Assembly: GCF_018860635.1 (NCBI RefSeq)
Contig: NZ_JAHKPT010000017.1
Coordinates: 25,037-89,036 of the forward strand
Direction: 5' to 3'
From: Aliiglaciecola lipolytica
GTDB lineage: Bacteria > Pseudomonadota > Gammaproteobacteria > Enterobacterales > Alteromonadaceae
DNA: 64,000 nucleotides
This document shows, piece after piece, positions 9,145 to 18,499 of the stretch. Every line of letters starts with the position of its first letter. Position 1 is the first letter of the stretch. Below the pieces are notes generated by a model, which made no database searches, was not told where the DNA came from, and worked only from the letters and a program-made list of their open reading frames with translations. The translations under genes and the position numbers were made by a program.

Positions 9145-10437
9145 ATGTTCAGATTTAAATTTTATAAATATTTAGTACTACGTTCTTTATGTTTAGTTAC
9201 GTTGTGTTTGTCTACCACTAGTGTAATCGCACAATCTAATCAAGGAACGGGTTCTGCTCTGCGGATCAGTGGTTTTGGAACTTTGGGAGTTACCAACGTC
9301 GATGGACCTGGCGACTGGGGTTTTAGGCGAGATATTTCTCAACCAGCCAACGATGGTGACTTTCGTGGAGATATTGATTCTCGATTGGGCCTGCAGTTTA
9401 ACTATGCGCCAAATGCGCAGTTTGAGTTGGTCGGTCAATTTGTTTTGAAGCGACGCTCTAGTAATGCTCCAGCAAGTGATGCCATTGAATGGGCGTTTGC
9501 GGCGTACCGACCTTTAGCCGATTTAACCATGCGAGTCGGACGGGTCAATATAGACGCATTTTTATCGGCAGATTATCGCAACGTTGGTTTTGCTTATCCG
9601 TTTGCACGCCCGCCAGTGGAATTTTATGGTTCTTTACCACACTCACTAGACGGTATTGATATCAACAAAGATATGCAATTCGACGATAGTTTTTGGCGTT
9701 TTAAGGCCTATGCTGGGCGTTCACATAGTGGAGACTTGGCCTTTGACGGCCGGACTTCAGTGAAGCCGATTTACGGACTCACGGTGTCTCGCGAATCCAA
9801 TGGATTAACGTTACGTCTTGGACTTGCCTATGCGGGTCTAGACGATAACCCTGCGCCCTTGGTGCCTTTACTCGACGGGCTCAACTCATTGACAGCCCTG
9901 CCAATTCCTCAAATTGTAAGCCAAGTGGAAAGTTTTCAATCTAGGTTAGACAGCAGCGATTCCCATGGGATTTATCATTCTTTTGCGATGAATTATGACT
10001 CATTGGATTGGTTGTGGACCTTTGAATTGACGAAGGTTACAGGCCATCCATCTACTCGTCTTACTGCTGGATATGTAGGTTTTGGAAGACGAATTGGTGC
10101 AGTGACCTTTTTTGCAGGCTATAGCCGTATTTCTACGCCAAAATTACCCGTTTCTACTCCTGATTGGGCAACACCTCTGACGCCTATTATCGGTGAGACA
10201 GGTGCATTTCAAGCTCAAGCTTTAGCCTCTGCATCAGCAATTGCGGTAAATAGTTCTGGCGCTAATCAGCACACATTTTCGTTGGGCGGTCGCTGGGATT
10301 TCCGTCATGACATGGCGTTAAAAATACAATGGGATCAGGTTAGTATCGATGAATACGGGGCCAGATTGTGGACAAATGGTACATTCGAATCAGCTAACGC
10401 AGACGTCTACAGTGTGCTATTGGATTTTGTATTTTGA
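9145..10437 (+). CDS. Outer-membrane porin-like beta-barrel protein
   Basis: This is about 430 residues with a cleavable signal peptide (MFRFKFYKYLVLRSLCLVTL...VIAQ). It then begins with RISGFGTLGVTN, typical of the first strand of gammaproteobacterial porins. Alternating strands follow and the chain ends in an aromatic terminal strand (SVLLDFVF, last residue Phe), the outer-membrane insertion signal. It is therefore an outer-membrane barrel, probably a specific or general porin. The ATG at 9145 (GAGAG upstream) is preferred over an in-frame start at 9061 because it places the signal peptide at the N-terminus. Its stop overlaps the start of the next gene, so it heads a three-gene operon. Confidence 0.78.
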   Translation: MFRFKFYKYLVLRSLCLVTLCLSTTSVIAQSNQGTGSALRISGFGTLGVTNVDGPGDWGFRRDISQPANDGDFRGDIDSRLGLQFNYAPNAQFELVGQFVLKRRSSNAPASDAIEWAFAAYRPLADLTMRVGRVNIDAFLSADYRNVGFAYPFARPPVEFYGSLPHSLDGIDINKDMQFDDSFWRFKAYAGRSHSGDLAFDGRTSVKPIYGLTVSRESNGLTLRLGLAYAGLDDNPAPLVPLLDGLNSLTALPIPQIVSQVESFQSRLDSSDSHGIYHSFAMNYDSLDWLWTFELTKVTGHPSTRLTAGYVGFGRRIGAVTFFAGYSRISTPKLPVSTPDWATPLTPIIGETGAFQAQALASASAIAVNSSGANQHTFSLGGRWDFRHDMALKIQWDQVSIDEYGARLWTNGTFESANADVYSVLLDFVF

Positions 10438-10880
10438 ACGGGTTAATTAAAACAACATTACGCTATTCGTTGTTCATGCTGCTCATTTTGTTTGGCAAAC
10501 TGGCGCATGCAGACTTCTATATTGTAGTGAACGCTAATAATCCTCAACAAAACATGACAAAAAAAGAGGTGGTAAACCTTTTCATGGGACGCAGTCGAGG
10601 CTTTTCAAACGGCGATTTTGCATTGGTTTTTGATTTACCTCGAGACGATCCTAATAGTGCGGCTTTTTATAAAGCGCTAACAGGGTGGAGCATGGCACAA
10701 GTTAACAGTTACTGGTCTCGTTTGATGTTTTCAGGTCAGAGTATGCCGCCACAACCTTTGCCTAACGAAAAAGCAATGATTGATATACTCAAGCGTAATC
10801 CAAGTGGAATCGGTTGGTTAAGCGAAGCGCCAGAAGATGATTCATTGCGAGCAATATTGGTCCTTAAGGAGCTTCCTTGA
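10434..10880 (+). CDS. PstS-like small periplasmic binding protein
   Basis: The 148-residue protein has a signal peptide (to about residue 26, LAHA) and a mature part with DFYIVVNANNPQQNMTKKEVVNLFMGRS. That resembles the N-lobe of PstS-type phosphate-binding proteins often annotated as phosphate ABC transporter substrate-binding. It is about half the length of a full PstS and has no transporter genes beside it. It starts at TTG 10434, inside the TTGA that overlaps the porin stop, and its own stop overlaps the next start the same way. The context suggests a periplasmic sensor or adaptor between the porin and the membrane diguanylate cyclase, rather than a transport component. That role is inference. 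Confidence 0.7.
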   Translation: MNGLIKTTLRYSLFMLLILFGKLAHADFYIVVNANNPQQNMTKKEVVNLFMGRSRGFSNGDFALVFDLPRDDPNSAAFYKALTGWSMAQVNSYWSRLMFSGQSMPPQPLPNEKAMIDILKRNPSGIGWLSEAPEDDSLRAILVLKELP

Positions 10881-12529
10881 ATGATACTAAACGCGGATTT
10901 GGCGTTTTCGCAGGTCTACAAACTCGCCTTCTGCTAATCATCATTTTGGGCGCTGTAATTTTTTCGATTGCAGCAGGTTTATTTGCTTATCATTTAGGTG
11001 AAAAGCGCGGAATTTCGACCAGTCAAGCTACCCTTACGGATCTTGCTCAAGCTGTTGAAAAAACCGTTGCTATTGGCGCGTTTGCATCAGATTCTGTGTT
11101 ATTGGCTGAAGTGGTTAATGGGTTAGCCCGTAATTCTTTGGTTGCTTTGGTGCAGGTTGAGTCTGCCGATGGCGATATATTGGCGCAAAATCCGCAGGCC
11201 GAACCCCGCGCTTTAAATAATCTGGATACCACTCGAAATACCTATGTAAAACAAGTCTTATACTCTCCTTTTGATGAAAAGGAAATCGTTGGATTTTTGC
11301 TTATTTATGCCCACCAAGACCAAATCGCTAAGGTTGCGAAACAAGAAGCATTAACCTTGGCTTGGATGATGGTTGGGCAAACAGCATTAGTGGCTATTCT
11401 TATCTACGCGGTTGTAGCCGCTTTGGTTTCACGCCCTATTACACGCTTGGCTGAGCAATTACGAATAATGTCGCCTGGCACTAGTGAGCGTTTAGAGACT
11501 CCTTCGCTGCATCGTGGAGATGAGATCGGCATATTGATTAATAGTGCTAATGAGTTGCTAGACTCGAATACAGTTGCATTGACTCGGGAGCGAGAATTAC
11601 GCCACGAAATAGAATTAATGGAATCACAATATCGTCAAATATTCGATTCCAGTAGTGCGGGGATTTTTGTTTTAGACCAAAATGGTTTGTTGATCAATAG
11701 CAATCCAACGGTGTCAAAAGTTGTCGGTATGTCATTATCAGGGATGCAGCAGCTCAAACATGATAACTTTATTGAGCGGGTTTTTGGTCAACCAGACAAA
11801 GTTCGTGCAATGGTGCAAGAATCTATTCGCACTGGTGAAACGGTGTCAGGCGATCTTGAATTGGTGCAAAAAGGCGATGTGCGCCGTTGGGTACATTGTT
11901 TGATATCGGTTCATGCTGGTCCTTCGGTAACGGATACCCTAAGGGCAATAACGACCGAAGGTGTTATGTATGATATCACCGAGCGTAAGAGTGTCGAAAC
12001 CGCGGTGCGTTATCAAGCTGATCATGATGCTCTGACCGGGCTGAATAATCGCGCCTCAAGTCATGCTATTATCGAGCGGTTTTTGGAAGAATGCCGGACT
12101 AATGCTACCGCTGTGAGTGTTATGTGTATCGACCTTGATGGCTTTAAGCAGATCAATGATCGATACGGTCATGAAGCGGGTGATAAAGTATTAATTGAAT
12201 GTGCTTTGCGAATGAAAAACGCGGTGCGTCGATCAACTGATTTGGTTGGAAGGCTAGGCGGTGACGAATTTGTTGTTGCCTTGCGTGATATAGGTCCAAG
12301 TGATGACGCTTTAACGATAGTAGCAGACAGCATCATGGCTTCCGTATGTGCTCCAATTGTTTTAAAAGATGGCACCAAAGTGCATGTGGGAGCAAGTATT
12401 GGTATCGCTTGTGCTCCAATACATTCACTTGACCGCGTAACGTTGCTCGATATGGCCGACGCTAGTATGTATAAAGTTAAACGCACAGGCAAAAACACTT
12501 ATGCTATGGCCTACCCCAAAATTCTTTAA
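10877..12529 (+). CDS. Membrane diguanylate cyclase (HAMP-PAS-GGDEF)
   Basis: The protein is 550 residues: TM helix about 14-40, a periplasmic sensor segment of about 120 residues, a second TM helix about 160-185, a HAMP linker, a PAS domain about 250-370, and a GGDEF domain at the C-terminus. The active motif GGDEF is intact (461-465). An RxxD inhibitory site (RSTD) sits five residues upstream, so it should make c-di-GMP from two GTP with product feedback. Translation starts at TTG 10877, overlapping the stop of the PBP-like gene in TTGA, so the two are probably coupled. This suggests the periplasmic protein regulates this cyclase, a layout like YfiR-YfiN. The domains are seen; the partnership is inferred. 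Confidence 0.9.
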   Translation: MNDTKRGFGVFAGLQTRLLLIIILGAVIFSIAAGLFAYHLGEKRGISTSQATLTDLAQAVEKTVAIGAFASDSVLLAEVVNGLARNSLVALVQVESADGDILAQNPQAEPRALNNLDTTRNTYVKQVLYSPFDEKEIVGFLLIYAHQDQIAKVAKQEALTLAWMMVGQTALVAILIYAVVAALVSRPITRLAEQLRIMSPGTSERLETPSLHRGDEIGILINSANELLDSNTVALTRERELRHEIELMESQYRQIFDSSSAGIFVLDQNGLLINSNPTVSKVVGMSLSGMQQLKHDNFIERVFGQPDKVRAMVQESIRTGETVSGDLELVQKGDVRRWVHCLISVHAGPSVTDTLRAITTEGVMYDITERKSVETAVRYQADHDALTGLNNRASSHAIIERFLEECRTNATAVSVMCIDLDGFKQINDRYGHEAGDKVLIECALRMKNAVRRSTDLVGRLGGDEFVVALRDIGPSDDALTIVADSIMASVCAPIVLKDGTKVHVGASIGIACAPIHSLDRVTLLDMADASMYKVKRTGKNTYAMAYPKIL

Positions 12530-12739
12530 AAAGTATTCGCTTGTTAAGCCGCTATTTCCTTCCAAGCTGATGATTTCCCTTTCAATCTAATCTGTGCTCG
12601 CTATTTTTGGATTTTTCCTAATTTGGACTAAGCTTTAAAAATGATCTACGCATATCTGCAGGCGTTAAGTGTAAATGCGAAAGTGAACAATGTCAGATGG
12701 TCGTAGGGAAAGTAATGACAAATTGCGGGAGGGATGTTT

Positions 12740-13222
12740 ATGCTCAGACGAGCAAAATCGATCATGATTCTTACGGTTGCACTTTGGGGGTTTGTTGGGT
12801 CTTTTCACAACCTAATAGATTGGGACGGTACATTGGCCGCTGTCGGGGCTGCGACTTCGATGGTAACTGTTACTGGTGGCACTGAAAGCTGGCAAGCCAC
12901 CTCAAATACCTTGGTTATTTGGATTGGCGCACTGTTAATTTTGGGGGCAAAATTGACTACTGGCGTTATGTGTACGCTGGGTTCAATTCGCATGTGGAGA
13001 GCGCATAATGCCAACAGTACGGTGTTCAACGCAGCAAAACAAATTGCGCTCACAGGGTGTGCTGTGGCTATTATTATGTTGTTCGGTGGCTTCATTATTA
13101 TTGCTGAAAGCTGGTTTGAATTGTGGCGTTCAGAGTCGATGTTGGTGCCGGTATTAGGCTCGGCTTTTCGTTATGCTGGGATGATCTCTTTAATCGCTAT
13201 TTTTGTCGCTTTAAAGGATTAA
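12740..13222 (+). CDS. DUF2165-family small integral membrane protein
   Basis: This is about 160 residues with four hydrophobic helices and the features SFHNLIDWDGT, a WQATSNTLVIWIGA loop and GGFIIIAESWFELW, matching the DUF2165 family of predicted small inner-membrane proteins. Its function is unknown. Two in-frame ATGs are possible (12734 and 12740). The second is chosen because the strong GGAGGG at 12728-12733 would touch the first ATG directly but stands 6 bases before the second. It is a lone gene, convergent with the TonB receptor gene across a strong hairpin. Confidence 0.8.
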   Translation: MLRRAKSIMILTVALWGFVGSFHNLIDWDGTLAAVGAATSMVTVTGGTESWQATSNTLVIWIGALLILGAKLTTGVMCTLGSIRMWRAHNANSTVFNAAKQIALTGCAVAIIMLFGGFIIIAESWFELWRSESMLVPVLGSAFRYAGMISLIAIFVALKD

Positions 13223-13242
13223 CGTTAGCTTCGGCGGAGTAT

Positions 13243-13274
13243 AAAAAAGGCGATATGAAATGTCATATCGCCTT
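13243..13274 (-). terminator. Rho-independent terminator for the TonB receptor gene
   Basis: AAGGCGATATGA (13247-13258) and TCATATCGCCTT (13263-13274) form a perfect 12-bp stem with a 4-base loop. Read on the minus strand it ends in a run of six T (13243-13248). The receptor gene therefore terminates here, and DUF2165 transcription from the other side probably does too. Confidence 0.88.
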
Positions 13275-13324
13275 GTTAATGATGCACCTAAATCAGCAGT
13301 TGATTTTGGTATCCATGGTGTTTT

Positions 13325-15679
13325 TTAGAAATGCATTAACATGTTCACACCAAAGGTACGAGGAGCACCCTTTAAGAAGGTATCTGGAGATAATCCTGTG
13401 GTCGGAAAGAAGCCAACATTGTAGTCTTCATCGGCCAGGTTTCTTACCCACAATGCCACTTCCCAATCTTCTGTTTCCAACGCTATGCGCGCATTTGTTA
13501 CAGTGTAAGAGTCGACCTGATCATTGTTGTTGATGGTTTGGTAGTGCTCACCAGTATTGCTCGCGTCAATTTGTGTACGCAGAGTAAAGTTATCGTCGAT
13601 GGCTGTCGCATAAACTACAGCTATATTCCAAGACACATCTGGAGAAAACGGTAAGTCATTGCCTTCAATAGTTGCATCTTCACCTTGGAAGTTATCGATT
13701 TCCGATTCAACAAACGCTGCACCTGCACGAATATCTAATCCATCAATTGGCGATAAAGTAAGAGCAAATTCAGCGCCTTTGATTGTGGCATCTGATACAT
13801 TAGCGCGAACATTGGTACTGGCTCCTGCTACGAATAACGTTGCCGTAGACTGGTAATCAGAAAAGTCATAATAGAACAGGTTGGCTTCTGCAGAGAGCAA
13901 GCCGTCAGTTGAACGATACTTCGAACCTAGCTCATAGGCAATCAAGGTTTCAGAATCAATCGGCAGAGCTTCTTCGGGTGTCAATATGGTTGAACCGTCA
14001 AAGCCACCTGCTTTGTAACCAGTGCTAATTGTTGCATATAGTCGCCATTGCTGTGCCGGCGTAAATATACTGCTAATTTTCCACGTTACTTCACTGTCAT
14101 CCAAAGATTCATCAAACATCAGTGGAGATAGTGGATCAATTGGCACACCAATATACACGTCACCTGCAGGGAAAAATGTCGGTGCAGTACCGTAAACACC
14201 ATAAGGGTCTAGGTTTTGAGTCTGTCCTTCGAATGTGACTTCATCTGATGAATAACGAATGCCCGTTTCTAACGTAAACCAATCTACTGGGGTCCAGTCT
14301 GATGAGGCAAACAGGCCAAAAGAATCACGTTCTTGAATATAATCTGTCTGCACGTCGGTTTGCCACAATCCAGAGTTTAAGAACAATAAGTTAGTGCCAA
14401 AGTCGACTTCATCTTGCAAGGCGAAAGCGCCAAGCAACCAGTTAAGGTTTTCTGAATAGCTCCCAGCTAGTCGAGCTTCAATCGTAAATTGTGAAAATTC
14501 ATTTCTGAATAAATAATCAGCAACTGCAAATGGTAGGTTGTCAGAGGTTGTGTAATCACGGTCAAGTGACTCATAGCCAATTAAAACAGTTCCCGTCATA
14601 TCCGTTGAAAACTCGTGTTCAATTTGCAGGTTTGCGCCAAACTGATCTGAATCTAATTTAGGTAGCATATTGGAATAGACAGTGAAAGGGTCGTTGTCTA
14701 AGGCATTGGCAAATTCAATAAGTGCAGGATCTTGTGGGTTTAAAAAGAACGCTGATGTGCTTGCATACTCCGCCCAGTTATCCACGGTGACATCCGGGAT
14801 AGCTAATTCAGAGTTATCTTCTCCCATAGTGACTTTAGCTGTCACCAATGTGCTGTCTGAAACCGTCCATTCAGCAGTTACACGAGCTGAAATACGATCG
14901 GCCCCGCCCCAGTCGCCTTGAGCCGCTACACTTTCTTGCGGCGCAATTGTGCCTTCTGCGTAGGTATATCCAGTTCCTGGGCCGGTACCTAAGTGCTCAT
15001 AAAAACCGTCAGATGATTCATACAGACCAGCGATACGAACTAGGAAGTCTTCAGAAATAGGAATATCCACAGCGCCTTCACCGCGAAATAGGCCGTAATT
15101 ACCAACATCTAAATCAACGTAGCCACCAAAATCAACATCGGGACGATTAGTTAAAATGTTCACTGCACCAGCGGTCGCGTTACGTCCGTATAGGGTACCC
15201 TGTGGGCCTTTTAATACTTCTACTCTATCAATATCGAAGTACTGACCGTTTAACAAGCCATTGGTACCTTGGTAAACACCATTTACATGAATAGCGGCAG
15301 ATGATGAGCCGTTTGGATTAAAGTCATCATCACCTACACCACGAATGGTGATTCTAGGAGATGACGCCCCAGCGTAGGTTTCACTGTATATTAGTCCTGG
15401 AGTATTTAGGGCTAACGCTTGGGCATCAGCTGTACCATTAGCTCTAAGTTGTTTGCCATCAAGTACATTAACAACCCCTGGGATATCTTGTATTGATTCG
15501 ACTTTTTTACGAGCCGTGACGGTAATGACTTCCAAAGCATCTGCTTGTGCATTTGTTGTTTGTGCATAGGCATGAGATGAGAGTAGTGCTGATCCTGAAG
15601 TGGCAATAAAGGTACTGGCCACTGCTAGGGTAATTGCTTTTTTGCGAAAGTGAGTGTTTGTTGCTTTGTGCGTTGTCAT
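13325..15679 (-). CDS. TonB-dependent outer-membrane receptor
   Basis: The protein is about 784 residues with a long signal peptide ending HAYAQ, a TonB-box-like segment (EVITVTARK), a plug domain (IQDIPGVVNVLDGKQL... RITIRGVGDDDFNPNG) and a 22-strand type barrel ending in an aromatic residue (MLMHF). Such receptors use TonB-ExbBD energy to import siderophores, vitamins or sugars. The VTARKK plug start is typical of the large receptor family in Alteromonadales and sphingomonads. The substrate is not evident and no transporter genes adjoin. I start it at the ATG at 15679 rather than a TTG at 15721, because this puts the signal peptide near the N-terminus. No Fur box was recognised upstream. 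Confidence 0.88.
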   Translation of the reverse strand: MTTHKATNTHFRKKAITLAVASTFIATSGSALLSSHAYAQTTNAQADALEVITVTARKKVESIQDIPGVVNVLDGKQLRANGTADAQALALNTPGLIYSETYAGASSPRITIRGVGDDDFNPNGSSSAAIHVNGVYQGTNGLLNGQYFDIDRVEVLKGPQGTLYGRNATAGAVNILTNRPDVDFGGYVDLDVGNYGLFRGEGAVDIPISEDFLVRIAGLYESSDGFYEHLGTGPGTGYTYAEGTIAPQESVAAQGDWGGADRISARVTAEWTVSDSTLVTAKVTMGEDNSELAIPDVTVDNWAEYASTSAFFLNPQDPALIEFANALDNDPFTVYSNMLPKLDSDQFGANLQIEHEFSTDMTGTVLIGYESLDRDYTTSDNLPFAVADYLFRNEFSQFTIEARLAGSYSENLNWLLGAFALQDEVDFGTNLLFLNSGLWQTDVQTDYIQERDSFGLFASSDWTPVDWFTLETGIRYSSDEVTFEGQTQNLDPYGVYGTAPTFFPAGDVYIGVPIDPLSPLMFDESLDDSEVTWKISSIFTPAQQWRLYATISTGYKAGGFDGSTILTPEEALPIDSETLIAYELGSKYRSTDGLLSAEANLFYYDFSDYQSTATLFVAGASTNVRANVSDATIKGAEFALTLSPIDGLDIRAGAAFVESEIDNFQGEDATIEGNDLPFSPDVSWNIAVVYATAIDDNFTLRTQIDASNTGEHYQTINNNDQVDSYTVTNARIALETEDWEVALWVRNLADEDYNVGFFPTTGLSPDTFLKGAPRTFGVNMLMHF

Positions 15680-16065
15680 AAGGTTTCCAAGATTGACGTT
15701 TATCTTAAGTTGGTCATCCAATTAGAAGACGGCTAATTATATCACTTGCATTAAAAAAGGCTATAATGGTATGTCTTAAACTGTTGAATTTAATATAAAA
15801 TTCATAAATTCATCTTGTCGCAGTGGTTGCGGTCAATTCGCGCAAATAAAGCGTGATTTTATTTAGATAAGCGCTGAAATAAGCTGCTTTGTGATACTCT
15901 ATGTAGGCTACTAATCTCGCTACTTGAATATTGATTTTAAGCCTATGAGTTTTCTAATTATTTAATCGTGAAAACTTTAGAGGCGTTAGAAAAAAACACT
16001 TATTATCAGCGAAAACCTAGCAGTAAAAATGAAAGCGCAATTATCAATAACCCTTGGAGTAGAGA
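15680..16065. other. Divergent intergenic region
   Basis: This gap of 386 bases lies between the divergent TonB receptor and PAS-GGDEF genes. On the minus strand TTGACC near 15836 could be a -35 for the receptor, but no matching -10 is clear. No coding frame or repeat was recognised. Confidence 0.4.
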
Positions 16066-16977
16066 GTGGAAAATTCATTTGAATTTTTAAGCTTAGTTCT
16101 TGATACAATCACTGAACATATTGTTGTTATTGATGACGCAGGTGAGATTAAATACGTCAATAAAAGCTGGTCTGCGTTTGGCAACAATAATGCGTGTTCG
16201 GTTGGCAATGATTGGCGTGGAGTTAATTATTTAGATGTTTGCGATAAAGCGTCGGCGGTTGGAGATGAATTTGGGACTAATGCTGGCAACGGTATTAGAA
16301 GCGTTATCGAGCAACGTTCATCTCTTTTTTATTTAGAATATCCTTGCCATAGTCCTGATGAGCCACGCTGGTTTATGATGCGAGTATCTCCTTTTAACAT
16401 ATCTGGAGTTTCCTACTTTGTTATCACCCATCAAAATATTACAGAACGAAAGTTAGCTGAAGAAGAGGTGTTAAACCTTTCGCGTATTGATGAATTAACT
16501 GGTATCGCTAATCGTCGTTATTTTAATGAATTTATAGAAAATGAATGGGAGCGATGTCATCGACATGGCATGCCAATTTGTCTTGCGATAATCGATCTAG
16601 ATTATTTCAAATTATTAAATGATAGCTATGGACATCAAGTTGGAGATAGCTGTTTAAAATCAATTGGTAAGATACTTCAAAAGTTTGCTAAAAGACCAAG
16701 CGATATGTGCGCTCGTTATGGCGGAGAAGAGTTTGCACTCGTATATGGAGATACAAATTTGCAGCAAGCTAAGCCATTAGTTAACGAGTTACTGGAGCAA
16801 ATTCGTTCGCTCAACATAGCTAACGAAAATTCACCTATATGTTCGATGTTAACGGCCAGTATTGGATTGCACTCAATTTATCCCAATGATGATAATAATG
16901 TGAGCGAGTTTATTCGTCGAACCGATCAATTACTGTATTTGGCCAAAGAGAATGGAAGAAACCAAATTTCTTTTTAA
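16066..16977 (+). CDS. PAS-GGDEF diguanylate cyclase (cytosolic)
   Basis: The 303-residue protein has no membrane segment. Residues about 1-130 form a PAS domain with its C-terminal cap (FVITHQNITERKLAEEE). Residues about 140-300 form a GGDEF domain with an intact GGEEF motif (219-223) and an RxxD inhibitory site (RPSD) five residues before it. It should make c-di-GMP under control of a signal bound by the PAS fold. It starts at GTG 16066, with GGAG at 16055-16058 giving correct spacing; no nearby ATG fits. It is a single gene, and is one of two cyclases and one HD-GYP phosphodiesterase in the window. Confidence 0.92.
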   Translation: MENSFEFLSLVLDTITEHIVVIDDAGEIKYVNKSWSAFGNNNACSVGNDWRGVNYLDVCDKASAVGDEFGTNAGNGIRSVIEQRSSLFYLEYPCHSPDEPRWFMMRVSPFNISGVSYFVITHQNITERKLAEEEVLNLSRIDELTGIANRRYFNEFIENEWERCHRHGMPICLAIIDLDYFKLLNDSYGHQVGDSCLKSIGKILQKFAKRPSDMCARYGGEEFALVYGDTNLQQAKPLVNELLEQIRSLNIANENSPICSMLTASIGLHSIYPNDDNNVSEFIRRTDQLLYLAKENGRNQISF

Positions 16978-17070
16978 CCCCCTGTTTTTCATTATAAGTG
17001 TTATAATTTATCGACTTTTTGCCTAATTAGCCTAGCTGAATATAGAGTTTTGCTATTCTGCAAAGTATTA

Positions 17071-17096
17071 CGCTTTAAAATCGAGATATTAAAGCG
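17071..17096 (+). promoter_or_regulatory. Hairpin in the leader of the RRM gene
   Basis: CGCTTTAA (17071-17078) pairs with TTAAAGCG (17089-17096) about 35 bases before the RRM-protein start. It could be a 5'-UTR structure for cold-responsive or autogenous control, which is common for RRM proteins. Only the stem itself is seen. Confidence 0.35.
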
Positions 17097-17130
17097 AATC
17101 CTCAATCAACAGCGCTTTTAGGAAATATAC

Positions 17131-17394
17131 ATGAAAATATTAGTACGTAATCTAGTCCGTAGTACCTCAGAAAATGAATTAAAAGAATTATTTCAAGAAT
17201 TTGGAACAGTTGGTTCTTGTACTTTGGTGATCGACAAAGTGAGCGGCGAATCAAAAGGGTTTGGTTTTGTGGAAATGGCTAACGCTAGAGAGGCTAAGGC
17301 TGCGATTCAAAACCTAAATTATAAAAATCTGGGTGGCAATAAAATACGGGTCAAAAAAGCCGAAGATAAAAGCGTTGCCGATCCATCCGAATAA
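17131..17394 (+). CDS. RRM-domain RNA-binding protein
   Basis: The 87-residue protein consists almost entirely of one RNA-recognition motif. RNP2 is MKILVRNL at the N-terminus and RNP1 is KGFGFVEM near residues 47-54. Bacterial single-RRM proteins of this size bind RNA in the cytosol and are often cold-induced. It starts at an ATG with AGGAAA upstream. The leader carries a small hairpin. It is a single gene with no evident operon partner. Confidence 0.93.
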   Translation: MKILVRNLVRSTSENELKELFQEFGTVGSCTLVIDKVSGESKGFGFVEMANAREAKAAIQNLNYKNLGGNKIRVKKAEDKSVADPSE

Positions 17395-17458
17395 GTAATT
17401 TGAGCTGTTATCTAGCTTTCCTCAGCGGTTATTTTTTAAAACAAACTGGATGTAATGA

Positions 17459-17866
17459 ATGAGTCAGTCAGTTAAACAGCATATTAGCAGCGTGGCTTTA
17501 TTGGTAGATAGTTACGCGAATGCTATTGATTTTTATACTGATAAATTAGAATTTGACGTTATTCAAAATGTCGATATTGGTGACGGTAAACGATTTGTTC
17601 AGATATCGCCAAGAGATTCAACCAGCTCAAGTTTGTTGTTGCTCAAAGCAGAGTCAGAGCAACAGCTTGCTGCTATGGGAAATCAAGCTGGCGACAGCGT
17701 TTTTTTGATTATACAAACCAATGATTTTTGGCGAGATTATCAAAAAATGCAATCCAAAGGCGTTGTCTTTGATGAACAGCCGCGCGAAGAACCTTATGGC
17801 ACTGTTGTGGTGTTTCAAGATTTGTATGGAAATAAATTCGATCTTATTCAGGTTAAAACAGATTGA
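17459..17866 (+). CDS. VOC-family (glyoxalase/dioxygenase-fold) protein
   Basis: The 135-residue protein shows the vicinal-oxygen-chelate pattern: an N-terminal HISSVALLVDSYANAIDFYTDKLEFDV repeat and a C-terminal YGTVVVFQDLYGNKFDLIQ. The early His and the late Glu typical of metal binding are only partly kept (His near residue 8; the usual Glu in the last strand is Asp). It could be a lactoylglutathione-lyase-like, resistance or binding protein. Substrate cannot be stated. It starts at an ATG 65 bases after the RRM gene and may be cotranscribed. Confidence 0.85.
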   Translation: MSQSVKQHISSVALLVDSYANAIDFYTDKLEFDVIQNVDIGDGKRFVQISPRDSTSSSLLLLKAESEQQLAAMGNQAGDSVFLIIQTNDFWRDYQKMQSKGVVFDEQPREEPYGTVVVFQDLYGNKFDLIQVKTD

Positions 17867-17948
17867 GATAATCGATGATGTAAAGCCGACAAATGCGGTG
17901 ATTTGTTTAACTCGATAATGAGCACAGGATGCATTTCATTTGTTTTTG

Positions 17949-18208
17949 ATGGTTAAAATCTTTTTACTGCTTGCTGCGTTATCGTTACATGATGTCGTAG
18001 CAAAACCCGTTCCTCCCACTTTATTATTCGTTGTGCCGCTATCTATTATTAGTTTTATTTCCACTGCTGCTATTTGGCATGCGCTTTTTTTAAGCCTAAT
18101 TTTGAGTTTGGCTGCTTTTGTGTATTTCTGGTTATTGTCTTATTTTCCTTCTGGGGCAAATACTATGCAATTATGTTGCTAGGCGGGATTGGTTTAATGG
18201 CGATTTAA
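17949..18208 (+). pseudogene. Small membrane protein with probable -1 frameshift
   Basis: The uninterrupted frame (17949-18182) encodes about 77 residues with a signal-like N-terminus and two hydrophobic helices, but ends abruptly in SGANTMQLCC. From the GGGG run at 18153-18156 a neighbouring frame reads GKYYAIMLLGGIGLMAI and stops at 18206-18208, which completes a third membrane helix. One extra G in that run would give a single protein of about 86 residues. Either the gene is frameshifted or one base was lost in sequencing. I do not recognise the family. The start has no strong ribosome site. Confidence 0.4.
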
Positions 18209-18248
18209 CTGCTTTACTTAACAGATTATTACTAAATTACATAAAACC

Positions 18249-18452
18249 ATGAAACAGGCTATCAAGGGTTATCATAAAGACGAACAAAAGCATTGGGTTG
18301 CCGAACTTGATTGTGGTCACAATCAGCACGTCAGACACACCCCGCCTTGGGCCAATAGACCTTGGGTAGAAACAGCGTCAGGAAGGAATGCCAAACTGGG
18401 TTTTATGTTGGATTGCAAAAAATGTGATCGAGGTGAACCTAAAGACAACTAA
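18249..18452 (+). CDS. DUF3565-family small protein
   Basis: The 67-residue soluble protein reads KGYHKDEQKHWVAELDCGHNQHVRHTPPW early and ends with a CKKC pair, the hallmark of the DUF3565 family. The conserved Cys and His residues (DCGHxQHxRH and CxxC) suggest a small zinc site. The function is not known. It starts at an ATG and lies about 40 bases after the frameshifted small membrane gene and 47 bases before the ZIP-family gene. Confidence 0.85.
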   Translation: MKQAIKGYHKDEQKHWVAELDCGHNQHVRHTPPWANRPWVETASGRNAKLGFMLDCKKCDRGEPKDN

Positions 18453-18499
18453 AAAATACTGCTATCATAGTTTCATCTTAGTTGCTGGGTGGGAATTTA

